DNA of 64,000 nt from Aureisphaera sp963669405 (GTDB taxonomy: Bacteria; Bacteroidota; Bacteroidia; Flavobacteriales; Flavobacteriaceae), in the NCBI GenBank assembly GCA_963669405.2, contig CAXXHF010000003.1:310001-374000 (forward strand). Direction: 5' to 3'. This document shows positions 61,759-64,000 of the stretch, piece after piece. Both the position numbers and the translations under genes were made by a program. Within the stretch, counting starts at the first letter, position 1; every line of letters begins with the position of its first letter. The notes beneath the pieces were generated by a model. That model did not search any database. It was given only the letters and a program-made list of their open reading frames with translations, and was not told the DNA's origin.

Positions 61759-62796
61759 ATGAAGAACATACAAGCCCAAGATAGTGTGCTGGCCCTTATA
61801 GGTAATACGCCTTTAATTAAATTAAACCGCATCACTTCACAAATGGCCGGAAACTTTTATGCAAAAGTAGAGGCCTTTAATCCGGGGCATTCAGCAAAAG
61901 ACAGGATAGCATTGTATATCTTGGAAGAAGCTGAAAAGAAGGGTCTTTTAAAACCGGGTGATACCATTATTGAAACCACTAGTGGTAATACAGGTTTCAG
62001 TATTGCCATGGTAAGTATATTGAAAGGTTATAAATGTATTTTGGCAGTAAGTTCTAAATCTTCACCAGACAAAATAGATATGCTAAAGACCATGGGGGCA
62101 GAAGTTCATGTATGTCCAGCCCATGTGCCTGCAGACGATCCAAGGTCTTATTACGAAGTAGCCAAAACATTACACAAGCAAACACCTGGTTCTATTTATA
62201 TTAACCAATACTTTAATGAGCTTAATATAGACGCTCATTATCACAGTACTGGTCCCGAAATTTGGGAACAGACCCAAGGACAAATAACGCACTTAGTGGC
62301 CTGCAGTGGTACAGGAGGAACCATCTCCGGAACTGCTCGATTTTTGAAAGAACAAAACCCTGAAGTAAAGGTTTTGGGAATTGATGCCTATGGAAGTGTG
62401 ATTCAGAAGTTTCATGAGACACGGGAATTGGATAAGGATGAAATTTATCCGTACCGTATTGAAGGATTGGGTAAGAATTTAATTCCTTCTGCTACAGATT
62501 TTGATAGTATTGATTCGTTTACCAAGGTTACGGATGAAGAGAGTGCCCTTATGGCTCGCCAATTGGCAAAAACCGAAGGTCTTTTCTTAGGATATACCAG
62601 TGGTGCAGCAATGCAGGGGATAAAGCAATTGAGTGAAGAGGGTGTTTTTGATAAAGACAGTGTTGTGGTAGTTATTTTTCCAGACCACGGTTCCCGATAT
62701 ATGAGTAAGGTATACAACGATGATTGGATGCGCCAGCAAGGCTTTATGGATGCAGAAGAGGAGCTGAAAGCGCAATCTACTCAGGTCGTTCAATAG
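61759..62796 (+). CDS. PLP-dependent cysteine synthase/cystathionine beta-synthase-like enzyme
   Basis: 345 aa, fold type II without regulatory CBS domains. LIGNTPLIKLNRIT near the start, the PLP Lys in GHSAKDRIALY, the substrate loop TTSGNTGFSIAMV, and the phosphate cradle SGTGGTISGTARFL. The segments DPRSYYEVAKTL and AHYHSTGPEIW are closer to cystathionine beta-synthase than to O-acetylserine sulfhydrylase. It may make cysteine, cystathionine, or cysteate from phosphoserine and sulfite. The next gene is an alpha-oxoamine synthase, which makes cysteate synthase for sulfonolipids a real option; this is inference. Terminator follows. Confidence 0.85.
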   Translation: MKNIQAQDSVLALIGNTPLIKLNRITSQMAGNFYAKVEAFNPGHSAKDRIALYILEEAEKKGLLKPGDTIIETTSGNTGFSIAMVSILKGYKCILAVSSKSSPDKIDMLKTMGAEVHVCPAHVPADDPRSYYEVAKTLHKQTPGSIYINQYFNELNIDAHYHSTGPEIWEQTQGQITHLVACSGTGGTISGTARFLKEQNPEVKVLGIDAYGSVIQKFHETRELDKDEIYPYRIEGLGKNLIPSATDFDSIDSFTKVTDEESALMARQLAKTEGLFLGYTSGAAMQGIKQLSEEGVFDKDSVVVVIFPDHGSRYMSKVYNDDWMRQQGFMDAEEELKAQSTQVVQ

Positions 62797-62816
62797 ATTA
62801 TAAAAAATAGATAATG

Positions 62817-62846
62817 AACCGCCACTATTTGTTGGCGGTTTTTTTA
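62817..62846 (+). terminator. Terminator after the cysteine-synthase-like gene
   Basis: AACCGCCA (62817-62824) pairs with TGGCGGTT (62833-62840) around an 8-base loop, followed by a T-run. Confidence 0.8.
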
Positions 62847-62912
62847 TGCCTAGCTATGAATGCTGTTGATTTCTTTCTCACTTTAGAATATGGCTATACT
62901 ACATAAAATACT

Positions 62913-62920
62913 TACTTTTG
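62913..62920 (+). promoter_or_regulatory. Candidate -7 box of the alpha-oxoamine synthase gene
   Basis: TACTTTTG followed by CA, 29 bases before the ATG at 62950. Fits TAnnTTTG exactly; no clear -33 TTG at the preferred distance. Confidence 0.45.
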
Positions 62921-62949
62921 CATCTTGTATTTGAATTAAATGGATATTG

Positions 62950-64000
62950 ATGAGAGACTTATTCGATAAGATATACAAAGACAAAGGTCCGTTAGGAAAA
63001 TGGGCAGAACAAGCAGAAGGCTACTTTGTTTTCCCTAAACTAGAAGGGCCTATTAGCAACCGAATGAAGTTCCAAGGAAAAGAAGTGATTACTTGGAGTG
63101 TTAATGATTATTTGGGCTTGGCTAACCATCCAGAAGTACGTAAAGTAGATGCAGAAGCAGCTGCTCAATACGGTTCGGCCTATCCTATGGGTGCCCGAAT
63201 GATGAGTGGTCATACAGATCTTCACGAGCAATTGCAAAACGAATTGGCTGCCTTTGTACACAAAGAAGCGGCTTATTTATTGAACTTTGGATATCAGGGA
63301 ATGGTTTCTACCATTGATGCTTTGGTTTCTAAGGACGATGTCATTGTATATGATGTTGATGCACATGCGTGTATTATAGATGGTGTTCGTTTACATTTAG
63401 GACAACGCTTTACCTATAAGCACAACGATATGGAAAGTATCGAGAAAAACCTAAAACGTGCGGAGAAAGTAGCAGAAAAGACTGGAGGAGGAATTTTATT
63501 GATCTCTGAGGGTGTTTTTGGAATGCGTGGTGAACAAGGAAAACTAAAGGAAATTGTAGCCCTTAAGAAAAAATATAACTTCAGACTCTTTGTAGACGAT
63601 GCCCATGGTTTTGGAACCCTAGGAAAAACTGGTGCAGGAGCAGGAGAGGAGCAAGGCGTGCAAGACGATATTGATGTATACTTTGCCACATTTGCCAAGT
63701 CTATGGCGAGTACAGGAGCCTTTATTGCTGGTGATGAAGAGATCATGAATTACCTAAAGTATAATCTACGATCTCAAATGTTTGCAAAATCCTTGCAAAT
63801 GCAGTTGGTGATAGGTGCTTTAAAGCGTTTGGACATGATGCGTTCCAGTACTGAGTTTAAAGACAAGCTTTGGGAGAATGTAAATGCCCTACAAGGAGGA
63901 TTGCGCGAACGTGGTTTCGACTTGGGAACTACCAAAAGTTGTGTGACTCCAGTATACCTTAAAGGAAGTATTCCAGAAGCAATGGCTTTGGTAAAGGATC
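62950..64000 (+). CDS. Alpha-oxoamine synthase family aminotransferase (3' end outside window)
   Basis: 350 residues visible from the ATG at 62950. Fold type I PLP enzyme of the KBL/BioF/serine palmitoyltransferase group: ITWSVNDYLGLANHPEV, GARMMSGHTDLHEQLQNELA, YDVDAHACIIDGVRL and LFVDDAHGFGTLGKTGAG (Asp binding PLP). The Schiff-base Lys is expected in FATFAKSMASTGAF. Members join an amino acid to an acyl thioester: glycine, alanine, serine, or cysteate for capnine (sulfonolipid). Clustering with the cysteine-synthase-like gene favours the sulfonolipid role, not proven. The gene is separated from its neighbour by a terminator and own promoter. Confidence 0.85.
   Translation, partial: MRDLFDKIYKDKGPLGKWAEQAEGYFVFPKLEGPISNRMKFQGKEVITWSVNDYLGLANHPEVRKVDAEAAAQYGSAYPMGARMMSGHTDLHEQLQNELAAFVHKEAAYLLNFGYQGMVSTIDALVSKDDVIVYDVDAHACIIDGVRLHLGQRFTYKHNDMESIEKNLKRAEKVAEKTGGGILLISEGVFGMRGEQGKLKEIVALKKKYNFRLFVDDAHGFGTLGKTGAGAGEEQGVQDDIDVYFATFAKSMASTGAFIAGDEEIMNYLKYNLRSQMFAKSLQMQLVIGALKRLDMMRSSTEFKDKLWENVNALQGGLRERGFDLGTTKSCVTPVYLKGSIPEAMALVKD

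Noticed and set aside
1..64000. CRISPR arrays, rRNA, tRNA, insertion sequences
   Set aside because: No set of short direct repeats with unique spacers, no cloverleaf-like tRNA end pattern and no transposase frame was seen. The only DNA repeats noticed are the protein-coding repeats and terminator hairpins listed.

Overview
The window is a contiguous stretch of chromosome from a member of the Bacteroidota, almost certainly a (marine-type) Flavobacteriaceae. The evidence is the low-GC, gene-dense sequence; Bacteroidota promoters (TTG, 17-19 bases, then TAnnTTTG); poor Shine-Dalgarno sites with many TTG starts; a T9SS C-terminal sorting domain; an ECF sigma/FecR/TonB-receptor locus; a ResB-CcsA fusion-type cytochrome c maturation gene; and families typical of the group (DUF4290, DUF2911, START-like, DUF5117 metalloprotease, GGGP-synthase-type UbiA). 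No rRNA, tRNA, CRISPR array, insertion sequence, phage or plasmid gene was seen.

Layout. 1-3.6 kb: the end of a beta-CASP RNase, Hsp20, a helical protein, a lipoprotein and a 47-aa membrane peptide, facing a minus-strand operon of three small envelope proteins. 4-6.3 kb: START-like protein, class IV aminotransferase, YqgE, HU. 6.4-9.9 kb (minus): fmt, recQ and a P-loop ATPase. 10-12.3 kb (plus): DUF493, DUF4290 and murA, whose catalytic Cys is Asp. 12.3-18 kb: coiled-coil membrane protein, Fe-S protein, photolyase with an SRPBCC partner, aquaporin, DUF2911, AraC regulator. 18-24.3 kb: secreted proteins and an operon of PIG-L deacetylase, a 37-aa membrane peptide and a sodium:solute symporter. 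24.5-30.9 kb: very acidic repeat lipoproteins divergent from an ECF sigma/FecR/TonB-receptor locus whose fecR is frameshifted. 30.9-35.9 kb (minus): lipoprotein, Maf, GNAT, UbiA, KdsC-like HAD, DUF2520 and a Crp regulator. 35.9-39.8 kb (plus): small membrane protein, truncated haemoglobin and a ccsA broken by two compensating indels. 39.9-50 kb: 7TM-LuxR regulator, fumC, TonB receptor, arsC, PfkB kinase, HAD, cupin, amidohydrolase. 50-64 kb: DUF4386-like protein, prfB with its programmed frameshift, metalloprotease, threonine aldolase, DUF1508, repeat-rich OmpA protein, thioredoxin, YbaB, S9 peptidase, a CBS/CysK-type synthase and an alpha-oxoamine synthase cut by the window end.

Working together. 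Most genes are housekeeping (fmt, recQ, murA, prfB, fumC, HU, ybaB, maf). The accessory interest is in the cell envelope: outer-membrane receptors, acidic repeat lipoproteins, a repeat-bearing OmpA protein, and a possible cysteate/capnine (sulfonolipid) gene pair at the right edge. Seven short genes of 37-57 codons, most of them membrane or lipoprotein peptides, are described from direct translation. Three single-base indels (one in fecR, two in ccsA) lie at short runs of one base and may be either real lesions or sequencing errors.
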